Source: Halodesulfovibrio sp. (GTDB lineage: Bacteria > Desulfobacterota > Desulfovibrionia > Desulfovibrionales > Desulfovibrionaceae). Taken from it: DNA of 33,515 nucleotides. The stretch lies in the NCBI GenBank assembly GCA_003252375.1, contig QKEJ01000170.1, positions 1 to 33,515 on the forward strand, given 5' to 3'. Shown here one piece after another: positions 14,045 through 22,086 of this stretch. The notes below the pieces were generated by a model that saw nothing but the letters and a program-made list of their open reading frames with translations, did no database searches and was not told the origin of the DNA. The translations under genes and the position numbers were made by a program. Position 1 is the stretch's first letter. The number at the start of each line of letters is the position of its first letter.

Positions 14045-15202
14045 ATGTCCGATTCGGTAGACGACAACCCGCGCATCCACGAGGTGCGCAGCGAGATCGA
14101 TGCGACCGATCAGGAAATCCTGAAGCTGCTGAACCATCGCGCGTCGCTCAGTCTGGAGGTCGGGCAACTCAAACGCGGTACGCAGGACGTGATCTTCAAA
14201 CCCTTCCGCGAGAAGGAAGTGATGGAGAACCTGCGGCGCGGCAACGAGGGACCCATTCCCTTCGAGCACCTGCAGTCCATCTATCGCGAGGTCTTTTCCT
14301 CGTCCCGGGCCCTGCAGCGTCCGCAGCGCGTGGCGTACCTCGGCCCGGAAGGCACCTTCTCCTATTTTGCCGGGGTCGAGTTTCTCGGCAAGGCCGTGGA
14401 ATACCTGCCGCAGAAGAATCTGCATGAGGTCTTCCGCGCCGTGCATTCGCGTGAATGCGAGCTGGGGGTCATCCCGCTGGAGAATTCCCTTGAGGGAACG
14501 GTGGGCCAGAGTCTCGACCTGTTCATGGATTATGAACTGTACATTCAGGCGGAGCTCTACTGTCGCATCAGCCACAGCCTGCTGACCCGTGAGCGGTCGC
14601 TGGCCGCCATCCGCACGGTCTATTCGCATCCCCAGCCTCTGGGGCAGTGCGGCAGCTGGCTGCGCGCCAACCTGCCCAACGCCACCATTGTGCCCACCGA
14701 GAGCACGGCTGCTGCCGCCCGCCGCGTGCGGGAGGAAGAAGGTGCCGCCGCCATCGGACATGGCAAGCTGGCGGACCTGCTGGATCTGAAGGTGCTGGCG
14801 CGCGGCATTGAGAACATGCCCGACAACTGGACCCGCTTCGTCATTGTCGGACCCAGCCCGTCGGACGGGGAAGGCCGGGACAAGACCTCGCTGCTGTTCT
14901 CCATTCCGGACAAGTCCGGTTCGCTGGTGGACGTGCTGCAGGTGATGGCCGTGGAAGGCCTGAACATGAAGAAGCTGGAGTCGCGGCCCATGCGCGGCGA
15001 GAAATGGCGCTACGTGTTTTTTGTGGATGTGGAGTCCGACCTGTCCGGAGAGAAGTATGACGCCCTGATCAAGGACGTGCGCTCCCACTGCCAGAGCCTG
15101 CGGATTCTGGGCAGTTACCCCACCGGGCCCTACATAGACGTGTCTTCGCGGGTTGATGACAAAAATGTCCAATCCGTACCGGAAAGCGGAACCATCAAAT
15201 AG
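14045..15202 (+). CDS. pheA: Bifunctional chorismate mutase / prephenate dehydratase
   Basis: 385 residues, P-protein architecture. An AroQ-type chorismate mutase domain (about 10-90, IDATDQEILKLLNHRASL) is followed by prephenate dehydratase (from LGPEGTFSYFAG at about 98, with the TRF motif at 263-265) and a C-terminal ACT domain. The ACT domain carries the ESRP motif (from E312), the phenylalanine-binding site for feedback inhibition. It converts chorismate to prephenate and then to phenylpyruvate. The start is two bases after the preceding stop. About 20 residues after the ACT domain are a non-conserved tail. Confidence 0.95.
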   Translation: MSDSVDDNPRIHEVRSEIDATDQEILKLLNHRASLSLEVGQLKRGTQDVIFKPFREKEVMENLRRGNEGPIPFEHLQSIYREVFSSSRALQRPQRVAYLGPEGTFSYFAGVEFLGKAVEYLPQKNLHEVFRAVHSRECELGVIPLENSLEGTVGQSLDLFMDYELYIQAELYCRISHSLLTRERSLAAIRTVYSHPQPLGQCGSWLRANLPNATIVPTESTAAAARRVREEEGAAAIGHGKLADLLDLKVLARGIENMPDNWTRFVIVGPSPSDGEGRDKTSLLFSIPDKSGSLVDVLQVMAVEGLNMKKLESRPMRGEKWRYVFFVDVESDLSGEKYDALIKDVRSHCQSLRILGSYPTGPYIDVSSRVDDKNVQSVPESGTIK

Positions 15203-15261
15203 CGTGTCCGTGTTCCGGTGCTGCAGGGCGGATGCCGGAGAAGGCGGACAGAGGAATCGAC

Positions 15262-16587
15262 ATGAGCAAGGTGAGAGAGGTGGAAGCACCACCGTCCAAA
15301 TCGGTTTCACACCGAATGGTGATCGGGGCGGCTCTTGGGGTAGGCGAATCGCGGCTGGCCAACGTGCTGGAAAGCGATGATCTGAAGCGAACCATGGATA
15401 TCATGCAGGCCTGCGGGGCCCGCATCGAACGCCTGGGCGAGGGCCTGTACGCCATCAGCGGCGTTGCCGGAACTCCTGCAGGCGGATTCGAAGAGCCTGT
15501 CTCGTGCTATGTGGCCGAGTCGGGCACCACCTGCCGTCTCATTACCGCCGTGCTGGCCGCAGGGCTCGGACGCTTCCGGGTGCACGGCGCGCCGCGCATG
15601 CATGAACGGCCCATCGGCGATCTGGTCATGGCCCTGCGCATGCTCAATGTGGGCGTGGAGTGGGACGGCAAGACCGGGTATCCTCCCATCATAATAGATA
15701 CCAACGGCATGCCCGGCGGAGAGGTGAACATCGGCATGGACGAGTCCAGCCAGTACCTTTCCGGCCTGCTGCTGGCCGGTCCGCTGGGCAAGACCCTAAC
15801 CATCAACGTGACCGGCAACAAGGTGGTCAGCTGGCCCTATGTGGGGCTGACCCTGAAGGCCATGGAAGACTTCGGGCATCGGTTCCGCGTGGAAATGCTG
15901 GAAGACGAGGCCTGGGTGGAAAAGGATTGGCGCACCATCCGCAACGTGGTGCCCGGCAAGACCCGGTTTGTGGTCAAGCCCGGCATCTACCACGCCGGTG
16001 ACTACAAGGTGGAGGGCGATTGGTCCAATGCCTCCTATTTCCTCGGCGCGGGCGCCATCGGCCCCGACCCGGTGCGCATCTCCGGCCTGCGGAGCGATTC
16101 CCTGCAGGGTGACCGGGCCATGCTGCGCATTCTGCAGGACATGGGCGCCAAGGTGGAGGTGGAAGCCGACGCCGTGACCGTACATCCTTCCAAACTGCGG
16201 GGCATTACGGTGGACATGGGTGATTGCCCGGACATCGTGCCCACCGTGGCCGTGGTGGCCGCCTTTGCCGAGGGGCCCACAACCGTGACCAACGTGGCCC
16301 ATCTGCGCATCAAGGAATGTGACCGTCTGGCCGGACCTGCGGCACAGCTGGCCAAGGCCGGTGTGCGGGTGGAGGTGCATGATGACGGTCTGACCGTGCA
16401 TCCCGCCGGGCGCGAGTCCATTCAGGCCGCCGCCGGTACGGTGTTCGAGACCTACGGAGACCACCGCATGGCCATGAGTCTGGCCCTGCTCGGGTTCGCC
16501 GGGGTGGCGGTGGAACTGGACGATCCGAAATGTGTCGGCAAGTCCTTCCCCGGCTTCTGGCGCAAGTGGGCACGGGTGACGGCATGA
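15262..16587 (+). CDS. aroA: 3-phosphoshikimate 1-carboxyvinyltransferase (EPSP synthase)
   Basis: 441 residues from the ATG at 15262, with GAGG upstream. An in-frame ATG at 15232 would add ten residues and leave a shorter gap to pheA, but the homology starts at the later one. The shikimate-phosphate site is PPSKSVSHR (S12-K13-S14); others are ESDDLKRT, LNVGVEWDG, DIVPTVAVVAAFA, RIKECDRL and TYGDHRMAMSLAL. It joins PEP to shikimate-3-phosphate to give EPSP. The phosphate-binding loop reads AESGTTCRL where many bacterial enzymes have GNAGTAMR, so it belongs to a divergent class. Its stop overlaps the tyrA start. Confidence 0.93.
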   Translation: MSKVREVEAPPSKSVSHRMVIGAALGVGESRLANVLESDDLKRTMDIMQACGARIERLGEGLYAISGVAGTPAGGFEEPVSCYVAESGTTCRLITAVLAAGLGRFRVHGAPRMHERPIGDLVMALRMLNVGVEWDGKTGYPPIIIDTNGMPGGEVNIGMDESSQYLSGLLLAGPLGKTLTINVTGNKVVSWPYVGLTLKAMEDFGHRFRVEMLEDEAWVEKDWRTIRNVVPGKTRFVVKPGIYHAGDYKVEGDWSNASYFLGAGAIGPDPVRISGLRSDSLQGDRAMLRILQDMGAKVEVEADAVTVHPSKLRGITVDMGDCPDIVPTVAVVAAFAEGPTTVTNVAHLRIKECDRLAGPAAQLAKAGVRVEVHDDGLTVHPAGRESIQAAAGTVFETYGDHRMAMSLALLGFAGVAVELDDPKCVGKSFPGFWRKWARVTA

Positions 16588-17378
16588 GTCCGGAAGGGGA
16601 GTTTCGCTCCGACCGGGTGGCCGTCATCGGCGCGCACGGTCGCATGGGGCGCATGTTCTGCACCCGTTTCCGGGCCGCAGGCCTGGATGTGGTGGAGCTT
16701 GACCAGCCATTGACGGAATTGTCACTTCGGGCTGGACTGTCAGAGGCTGGTGTGATACTGCTGTGCATCCCTGCCGCAGTATTCGATTCGGTACTGCAGC
16801 AGATTCGGGACATCATCCGTCCACCACAGGTGTTGGTGGACATAACGTCGGTCAAGGTACAACCCATGCATCAGATGCAGCGCACATACGCGGGCCCCAT
16901 TGTGGGAACGCATCCGCTCTTCGGCCCCGAGCCGAAGAAGGATGAGGTGCGCGTGGCTGTCACCCCCGCCGACGGAACGGACGAAGCCTGCGTGGCCATG
17001 GTGGAGAACCTGTTCTCCCGCATCGGCTGCGAGCCGTTCCGTACCACGGCGGAGGAGCACGATGAGGCCGCCGCCCTGATTCAGGGCCTGAACTTCATCA
17101 CCACTGTTTCCTACCTTGCCACCTTGGCGCACAAGGATGAGATCACCCCGTATCTCACGCCTTCCTTCCAGCGTCGTCTGGATGCCGCCAGGAAGATGCT
17201 GACCGAGGACGCCGAGTTGTTCGAAGGGCTTTTCGAAGCCAACCCCAGCTCGCAGAATGTCGTCCGTTCCTTCCGTAACATGTTGAACATTGCCGCCGGC
17301 GGTGACGTGAACGTGCTCGTAGAGCGCGCTCTTTGGTGGTGGCGTGAGGACAATGATACGGGAGGGGTGCGTCAGTAG
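16584..17378 (+). CDS. tyrA: Prephenate dehydrogenase; 3' end doubles as trp leader
   Basis: 264 residues; the ATG at 16584 overlaps the aroA stop (ATGA). The nucleotide-binding loop is GAHGRMG (16-22). GTHPLFGPEP and EEHDEAAALIQGLNF are the prephenate-binding and helical-domain motifs of TyrA. The enzyme makes 4-hydroxyphenylpyruvate. It has no chorismate mutase domain; PheA supplies that step. The C-terminus reads LWWWRE then ten ordinary residues. W251-W253 are encoded by three successive TGG codons at 17334-17342, only 33 bases before the stop and 64 bases before a strong terminator ahead of trpE. This looks like a trp leader embedded in an enzyme gene. Confidence 0.9.
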   Translation: MSPEGEFRSDRVAVIGAHGRMGRMFCTRFRAAGLDVVELDQPLTELSLRAGLSEAGVILLCIPAAVFDSVLQQIRDIIRPPQVLVDITSVKVQPMHQMQRTYAGPIVGTHPLFGPEPKKDEVRVAVTPADGTDEACVAMVENLFSRIGCEPFRTTAEEHDEAAALIQGLNFITTVSYLATLAHKDEITPYLTPSFQRRLDAARKMLTEDAELFEGLFEANPSSQNVVRSFRNMLNIAAGGDVNVLVERALWWWREDNDTGGVRQ

Positions 17379-17442
17379 CTGACCACCAGGCAGAGTATGA
17401 GTTCTCAACGCCGCGTTCCTCCCGGAACGCGGCGTTTTTTTT
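17332..17442 (+). promoter_or_regulatory. trp attenuator using the tyrA 3' end as leader
   Basis: Three TGG codons (17334-17342) are followed by GGGAGGGGTGCG (17360-17371, still inside tyrA). That segment can pair over 12 consecutive bases, three of them G-U, with CGCGTTCCTCCC (17412-17423), the left arm and loop of the terminator. A ribosome stalled at the Trp codons should leave 17360-17371 free and allow read-through; one at the tyrA stop (17376-17378) would cover it. The Trp codons themselves (17332-17340) can also pair with 17382-17390 over nine bases, like helix 1:2 of the E. coli trp leader. Confidence 0.75.
17407..17442 (+). terminator. Strong terminator between tyrA and trpE
   Basis: AACGCCGCGTTCC (17407-17419) and GGAACGCGGCGTT (17424-17436) form a perfect 13-bp stem with a TCCC loop, running into a tract of eight T (17435-17442). 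It lies inside the supraoperon, so trp expression must depend on read-through unless there is a promoter at 17443-17601. I see no good one there. Confidence 0.92.
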
Positions 17443-17601
17443 GATGCGCGCCCCTGCATGGAGCAGGCGCAGGATGATGCAAGAACGGTTTCCCGCCCTC
17501 CCCGCGTAGAGGTGGAGACGGGAACGGAAAACGGCACAAACGCTCTCGTGCGGAACCGGTCCGCAGGGACAACATACCAACGACGTCAGGGAGACAACCG
17601 A

Positions 17602-19017
17602 ATGAACGTACTACTCAAGCAGACTGGCCAATGGCTGGCGGCGGACATCCAGACGCCCATCAGCCTCTTCCTCGGATTGGTGGGCTCGGGGCAGGGATTC
17701 CTGCTCGAAAGCGCCGAGGTGGATGGCCGGTGGGGCCGCTACAGTGTGATCGGGTTCAACTTCCTGCTTCGTCTCGGCTGCAAGGAAGGCAAACTGGAGG
17801 TCGCATCGCGCGACAAGCGTCTAGATTTTCTGAAACAATTTGAAGGGATGGATTACGTGAGCGGCGTGCGCGCGGTGAACGGAGCCATCACTGTGCAGGC
17901 GGCGGAAGGGTTTGAGAATCTGCCCCCCATCGCCCGCGGGCTGTTCGGCTATTTCGGCTACGGCACCGCCGGGATGTTCGAACCCAAGCTGCGCAACGTG
18001 CTGCCGCCGGAAAACGCGGAAGCCTGCCTGGTGTTGCCCGGAACCATCGTGCTTTTCGACCACCTGTACAACAAGCTGTGTCTGCTCAATCTGGCTGAGG
18101 GGCTCAATGTACGCATGGACCGCTCCGCCGTGGAGCGCAAGGCCGAGCCACCGGACGTGGGGCCCATCACCACCATTCCGGACCGGGGCACCTACATCCG
18201 CAACGTGGAACGCGTGAAGGAGCTCATCCGGCAGGGCGAGGCCATTCAGGTGGTCATCTCCACCCGGTTCCAGGCCTCCTTTGCAGGCGAACCGTTCGTG
18301 CTGTACCGGCGGCTGCGGCAGATCAACCCCTCGCCGTACATGTTCTTCATGCGTCTGCCCGGCGTGAGCCTTATCGGTTCCTCCCCCGAGGTGCTGGTGC
18401 GCAGCAGCAAGGGCGAAGTGGAGGTCTGCCCCATTGCCGGAACGCGTCCCCGCGGCGCTTCCGAGGCGGAAGACCTGACTCTGGCCGAGGACCTCAAGGC
18501 CGATCCCAAGGAACAGGCCGAGCATGTCATGCTGGTGGATCTTGGCCGGAACGACGTGGGCCGCGTGTCCGCACCGGGGACCGTGTCCGTGGACAAGTAC
18601 ATGCAGGTGGAAAAGTTCAGCCACGTCATGCACATGACCTCGTACGTGAAGGGAACCCTGCAGGAGGGGCGTGACGCGCTGGACGTGCTTGCCGCCACCT
18701 TCCCCGCGGGCACCGTGAGCGGCGCGCCCAAGGTGCGGGCCATGGAGATCATTGCAGACATGGAAGCCCTGCAGCGCGGACCCTATGCAGGCGCCGTGGG
18801 CTGGATGAGCCTTGATGAGGGCAATGCGGACATGGATACCGGCATCCTCATCCGGACCATGTGGGTGCGTGACGGCCTGGTGCAGTGGCAGTGCGGCGCC
18901 GGCATCGTGCACGATTCCGTACCGGAAAAGGAATGGGAAGAATGCCACAACAAGGCGCGCGTGCTGAAGATCACCATTAACGGAACGGGAGACGGCGATG
19001 TTTTTGCTTATAGATAA
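17602..19017 (+). CDS. trpE: Anthranilate synthase component I
   Basis: 471 residues from the ATG at 17602, with GGGAG eight bases upstream. The frame is open to 17458, but the extra 48 codons resemble nothing. The LLES motif (34-37) is the tryptophan feedback site. Chorismate-binding motifs follow: NPSPYMFFMRLPG, GSSPEVLVR, CPIAGTRPRG, LVDLGRNDVGRV, GTVSGAPKVRAMEI and the C-terminal QCGAGIVHDS. With TrpG it makes anthranilate from chorismate and glutamine. The 160 bases upstream hold only a small hairpin near the ribosome binding site (17550-17564) after the attenuator. It overlaps trpG by 20 bases. Confidence 0.95.
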   Translation: MNVLLKQTGQWLAADIQTPISLFLGLVGSGQGFLLESAEVDGRWGRYSVIGFNFLLRLGCKEGKLEVASRDKRLDFLKQFEGMDYVSGVRAVNGAITVQAAEGFENLPPIARGLFGYFGYGTAGMFEPKLRNVLPPENAEACLVLPGTIVLFDHLYNKLCLLNLAEGLNVRMDRSAVERKAEPPDVGPITTIPDRGTYIRNVERVKELIRQGEAIQVVISTRFQASFAGEPFVLYRRLRQINPSPYMFFMRLPGVSLIGSSPEVLVRSSKGEVEVCPIAGTRPRGASEAEDLTLAEDLKADPKEQAEHVMLVDLGRNDVGRVSAPGTVSVDKYMQVEKFSHVMHMTSYVKGTLQEGRDALDVLAATFPAGTVSGAPKVRAMEIIADMEALQRGPYAGAVGWMSLDEGNADMDTGILIRTMWVRDGLVQWQCGAGIVHDSVPEKEWEECHNKARVLKITINGTGDGDVFAYR

Positions 19018-19582
19018 TTACGACTCCTTCACCTTCAATCTGGTGCAGGCGTTTCAGAAGACCGGCAAGGATCCCGTGGTCTACAAGAACGACGATCCGC
19101 GCATTCTGGAATTGGCCGAAAGCGGCACGCTGGACATGGTGTGCATCTCTCCCGGTCCCAGCAACCCGGTGAACGCCGGTCTGTGCCTTGAGTTCCTTGC
19201 CCGCCTGCCCAAGACCGTGCCCGTGCTGGGCGTGTGCCTGGGACACCAGATTCTTGGCCATTTTGCCGGAGCCAGCGTGGTCATCGGGCCGCGCATCATG
19301 CACGGCAAGTCGTCCATGCTGGAGCACGACGGCACCGGGCTGTTCCAGGGCGTCGCCTCGCCCATGCAGATCGGCCGGTACCATTCGCTCATCGTGAACG
19401 TGCACGAGGCGCCGGAACTGCTGGAGGCCACCTCGGCCGTGCAGTCCGAGGACGGGCAGACCGAGGTCATGTCGCTGCGGTACGTCGACCGCCCCTGGGT
19501 GGGTGTGCAGTTCCATCCGGAATCCGTTCTGACGCCGGAAGGGGAGATCCTGCTGGCCAACTTTCCCGAAACCATCGCGTAG
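18998..19582 (+). CDS. trpG: Anthranilate synthase component II (glutamine amidotransferase)
   Basis: 194 residues, class I glutamine amidotransferase. LLIDNYDSFTFNL opens the protein. The oxyanion motif is SPGPSNP, the nucleophile is C80 in GVCLGHQ, and the catalytic pair is H173 and E175 in QFHPES. It releases ammonia from glutamine for TrpE. Its ATG lies inside the last codons of trpE (20-base overlap), a usual arrangement for equal synthesis of two subunits. It is a separate gene, not fused to trpD as in enterobacteria. Confidence 0.95.
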   Translation: MFLLIDNYDSFTFNLVQAFQKTGKDPVVYKNDDPRILELAESGTLDMVCISPGPSNPVNAGLCLEFLARLPKTVPVLGVCLGHQILGHFAGASVVIGPRIMHGKSSMLEHDGTGLFQGVASPMQIGRYHSLIVNVHEAPELLEATSAVQSEDGQTEVMSLRYVDRPWVGVQFHPESVLTPEGEILLANFPETIA

Positions 19583-19591
19583 GAGGCTGCT

Positions 19592-20587
19592 GTGAAAACT
19601 GTTGAGATTCTGGAGACGCTGGCTGCAGGGCAGGACCTTTCCGCCGAGATGGCCGAAGTGGCCTTTACCCGCATGATGGATGGCGAGATGAGTCCGGTGC
19701 AGGCCGGTTCGGTCCTCATGGGCCTGCGTCAGAAAGGGGAGACCGCACAGGAGATGGCCACGGCTGTCGCCGTGTGCCTGGAGCGGGCCCGCAAGGTGAC
19801 AGGCCTTTCCGGCAAGCGCATTGATCCGGTGGGCACGGGGGGGGACGGCAAGAACAGCTTCAACTGCTCCACGGCCACGGCCCTGACCCTGGCGGGCATG
19901 GGCTATCAGGTTACCAAGCACGGCAACAGGGCGGTATCCTCTTCGTGCGGCAGCGCCGATGCCGTGGACGGTCTGGGTCTGCCCATGCTGCAGGAGGTGC
20001 CGGACATCCTTGAGGAGCTTTCCCGGCGCAACTTCGTGTTCCTGTTCGCCCCGTACTTCCATCCGGCGTTCAAGCACATCATGCCCGTGCGGCAGGAGCT
20101 GGGCATGCGGACCCTCTTCAACATGCTGGGGCCGCTGCTGAACCCTGCCCGGCCCACGCATCAGCTGCTGGGCGTCGCCCGGCCGGAACACCTGCAGCTC
20201 ATGGCGGATTCGCTTGCTCTTTCGGGCATAGAGCGCGCCGCCGTGGTGCACGGTGCAGGCGGGTATGACGAACTGACCCCCATGGGGCCGGCACAGGTGA
20301 TCATGGTGGAGGGAACCGAAACCCGGGCCACCACCATAGATCCTGCGCAGTTCGGCATTGCCCCGTGCAAGCCGGAGGAACTGGCCGTCTCCGGCAAGGA
20401 GCAGGGACTGGCCGTGCTCGGCGAGTTGCTGGCGGGCAAGGGCTCCGCCCCCATGCGCGAGATGCTCGTCTTCAACGTGGGCGTGGCCGTGCATCTTCTG
20501 GAGGATGGCCGGGACATGCAGGCGTGCATGGACATGGCGCGTGAGGCTGTCATGGCCGGAGCCGGCGGGAAGGTGCTGCATGCTTGA
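19592..20587 (+). CDS. trpD: Anthranilate phosphoribosyltransferase
   Basis: 331 residues, starting with GTG at 19592; AGGAGG overlaps the trpG stop six bases upstream. The PRPP-binding loop GTGGDGKNSFNCST (from residue 81), KHGNRAVSSSCGSADA (from 109) and the DE motif region (GGYDELTPMGP) are typical. It attaches phosphoribosyl to anthranilate. The length is normal and the 3' end overlaps trpC by eight bases. Confidence 0.95.
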   Translation: MKTVEILETLAAGQDLSAEMAEVAFTRMMDGEMSPVQAGSVLMGLRQKGETAQEMATAVAVCLERARKVTGLSGKRIDPVGTGGDGKNSFNCSTATALTLAGMGYQVTKHGNRAVSSSCGSADAVDGLGLPMLQEVPDILEELSRRNFVFLFAPYFHPAFKHIMPVRQELGMRTLFNMLGPLLNPARPTHQLLGVARPEHLQLMADSLALSGIERAAVVHGAGGYDELTPMGPAQVIMVEGTETRATTIDPAQFGIAPCKPEELAVSGKEQGLAVLGELLAGKGSAPMREMLVFNVGVAVHLLEDGRDMQACMDMAREAVMAGAGGKVLHA

Positions 20588-21350
20588 GCGCTTCCGCAAG
20601 GCCAAGGCCGACGAGATTGCGGCGCTTGAATCCCTTGCCGCGCAGGGAGCCATGCCAGCGCCCCTGCGGGGTATGCGCCCCTCGTTCAGCAATGCGTTAC
20701 GACAGCCCGGACTGTCGGCCATCTGCGAGTACAAGCGCGCCTCGCCCTCCAAGGGGGAGATCAACCTCGCGCTGACGCCCGAGGACGTGGCCGGCCAGTA
20801 TCGTGACGGCGGCGCGGCCGCGCTGTCCATTCTGACGGAGGAGGTCTACTTCAAGGGAGAGCTGTCCTTTCTGGATCGCGTTACCTTCACGGGCCTGCCG
20901 TTGCTGCGCAAGGACTTCCTCTTCCATCCGCTGCAGGTGGAGCGGACGGCGGCGACACCGGCCTCGGCCCTGCTGCTTATCGTGCGCATGTTCGACAGCG
21001 TAACGCCCCTCCGGGCGCTGCTGGACAGGACGCACGCCCTCGGCATGGAGGCCGTGGTGGAGGTGTTTGACGAGCGTGATCTGGATATGGCCCGCGAGGC
21101 CGGGTCCCGGATCATACAGGTGAACAACCGGAACCTTGATACATTGCAAACGGACCTTGCCATTTGTGAGCGACTGGTGCACGACCGTAGCAACGCTGAA
21201 GTATGGATTGCCGCCAGCGGCATATCCACCCCCGAACACGTGCGCCATGTGGCGTCCCTGGGATACGACGCAATGCTTGTGGGAACCGCGCTCATGCAGG
21301 ACGGCGCCCCCGGCAGGGCACTGCAGGCACTCTTGGCCCCGCCTGCATAG
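20580..21350 (+). CDS. trpC: Indole-3-glycerol phosphate synthase
   Basis: 256 residues from the ATG at 20580, inside the end of trpD. The (beta/alpha)8-barrel signature ICEYKRASPSKGEIN supplies E50, K52 and K58. PLLRKDFLFHPLQV holds the next catalytic lysine, followed by EVFDERDL, VNNRNLDTLQTD and AASGIST for the phosphate site. It closes the indole ring of CdRP. It is monofunctional, since trpF is a separate gene 21 bases downstream. Confidence 0.94.
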   Translation: MLERFRKAKADEIAALESLAAQGAMPAPLRGMRPSFSNALRQPGLSAICEYKRASPSKGEINLALTPEDVAGQYRDGGAAALSILTEEVYFKGELSFLDRVTFTGLPLLRKDFLFHPLQVERTAATPASALLLIVRMFDSVTPLRALLDRTHALGMEAVVEVFDERDLDMAREAGSRIIQVNNRNLDTLQTDLAICERLVHDRSNAEVWIAASGISTPEHVRHVASLGYDAMLVGTALMQDGAPGRALQALLAPPA

Positions 21351-21371
21351 TCGGCAAGGAGAAAGAGAGAC

Positions 21372-22010
21372 ATGTTGGACAAGGAAATCTTCGTCAAGGT
21401 ATGCGGCATCACCAACCAGAAGGATGCCGATCTGTGCGTGCAGTACGATGCCGATCTCATCGGCTTCATCTTCCATGAAAAAAGCCCCCGCAACATGACC
21501 GTGGAAAAGGTCCGGGCCATCGAGACGGATGGCCTGATGCGCACGGGGGTCTTCGTGGATCAGAGCGTGGATGAGATCAAGCACATCATGCAGCACGCCC
21601 GCCTCAACCTTGCGCAACTGCACGGTGACCAGGACCTCGAGTTCTGTAAGGCGCTGGGCAAGACGCGGGTGATGAAGGTTTTCTGGCCGGAGCGCTATGC
21701 CACGAGGGAGGCGCTGGAAGAGGACATGGAACGCTTTGCTCCCTATTCCCGGTTCTACCTCTTCGACGCGGGCAGCAAGGGAGGCGGCCATGGCGTGCAG
21801 CAGGACTGGTCTTTCCTTGCAGGAACACGCGGCATCAAGACGTGGTTCATCGCCGGCGGTCTGGGACCGGATACCCTGAAGCAGGCCATCATGGGCTGCA
21901 ATCCCTGCGGCATTGACCTGAATTCCGGTGTGGAGAGCGCTCCCGGCGTCAAGAGCGAGGAAAAGCTCAAGGCCGTGTTCAACATGATTCATACCTCGCT
22001 GGTGGGCTGA
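21372..22010 (+). CDS. trpF: Phosphoribosylanthranilate isomerase
   Basis: 212 residues. VKVCGITNQKDAD holds the catalytic Cys (C11). DLIGFIFHEKSPRN, LNLAQLHGDQD, the phosphate-binding AGGLGPDT and GIDLNSGVES complete the family pattern. It performs the Amadori rearrangement of PRA to CdRP. The start codon follows a purine-rich GGAGAAAGAGAGA stretch. It lies between trpC and trpB as in many proteobacteria that keep the steps unfused. Confidence 0.94.
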   Translation: MLDKEIFVKVCGITNQKDADLCVQYDADLIGFIFHEKSPRNMTVEKVRAIETDGLMRTGVFVDQSVDEIKHIMQHARLNLAQLHGDQDLEFCKALGKTRVMKVFWPERYATREALEEDMERFAPYSRFYLFDAGSKGGGHGVQQDWSFLAGTRGIKTWFIAGGLGPDTLKQAIMGCNPCGIDLNSGVESAPGVKSEEKLKAVFNMIHTSLVG

Positions 22011-22086
22011 CCCGCCTGCGATAACGGTCTTCGGAGAGCGCCCTGCGGTGTCTCTGATCATCCATACTTTAGCGAACGAGCAGACA

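Noticed and set aside
17458-17601. Possible 48-residue N-terminal extension or separate leader for trpE
   Set aside because: The frame is open but has no trpE homology, no run of Trp codons, and trpE has its own ribosome site before 17602. The leader signal is in tyrA instead.
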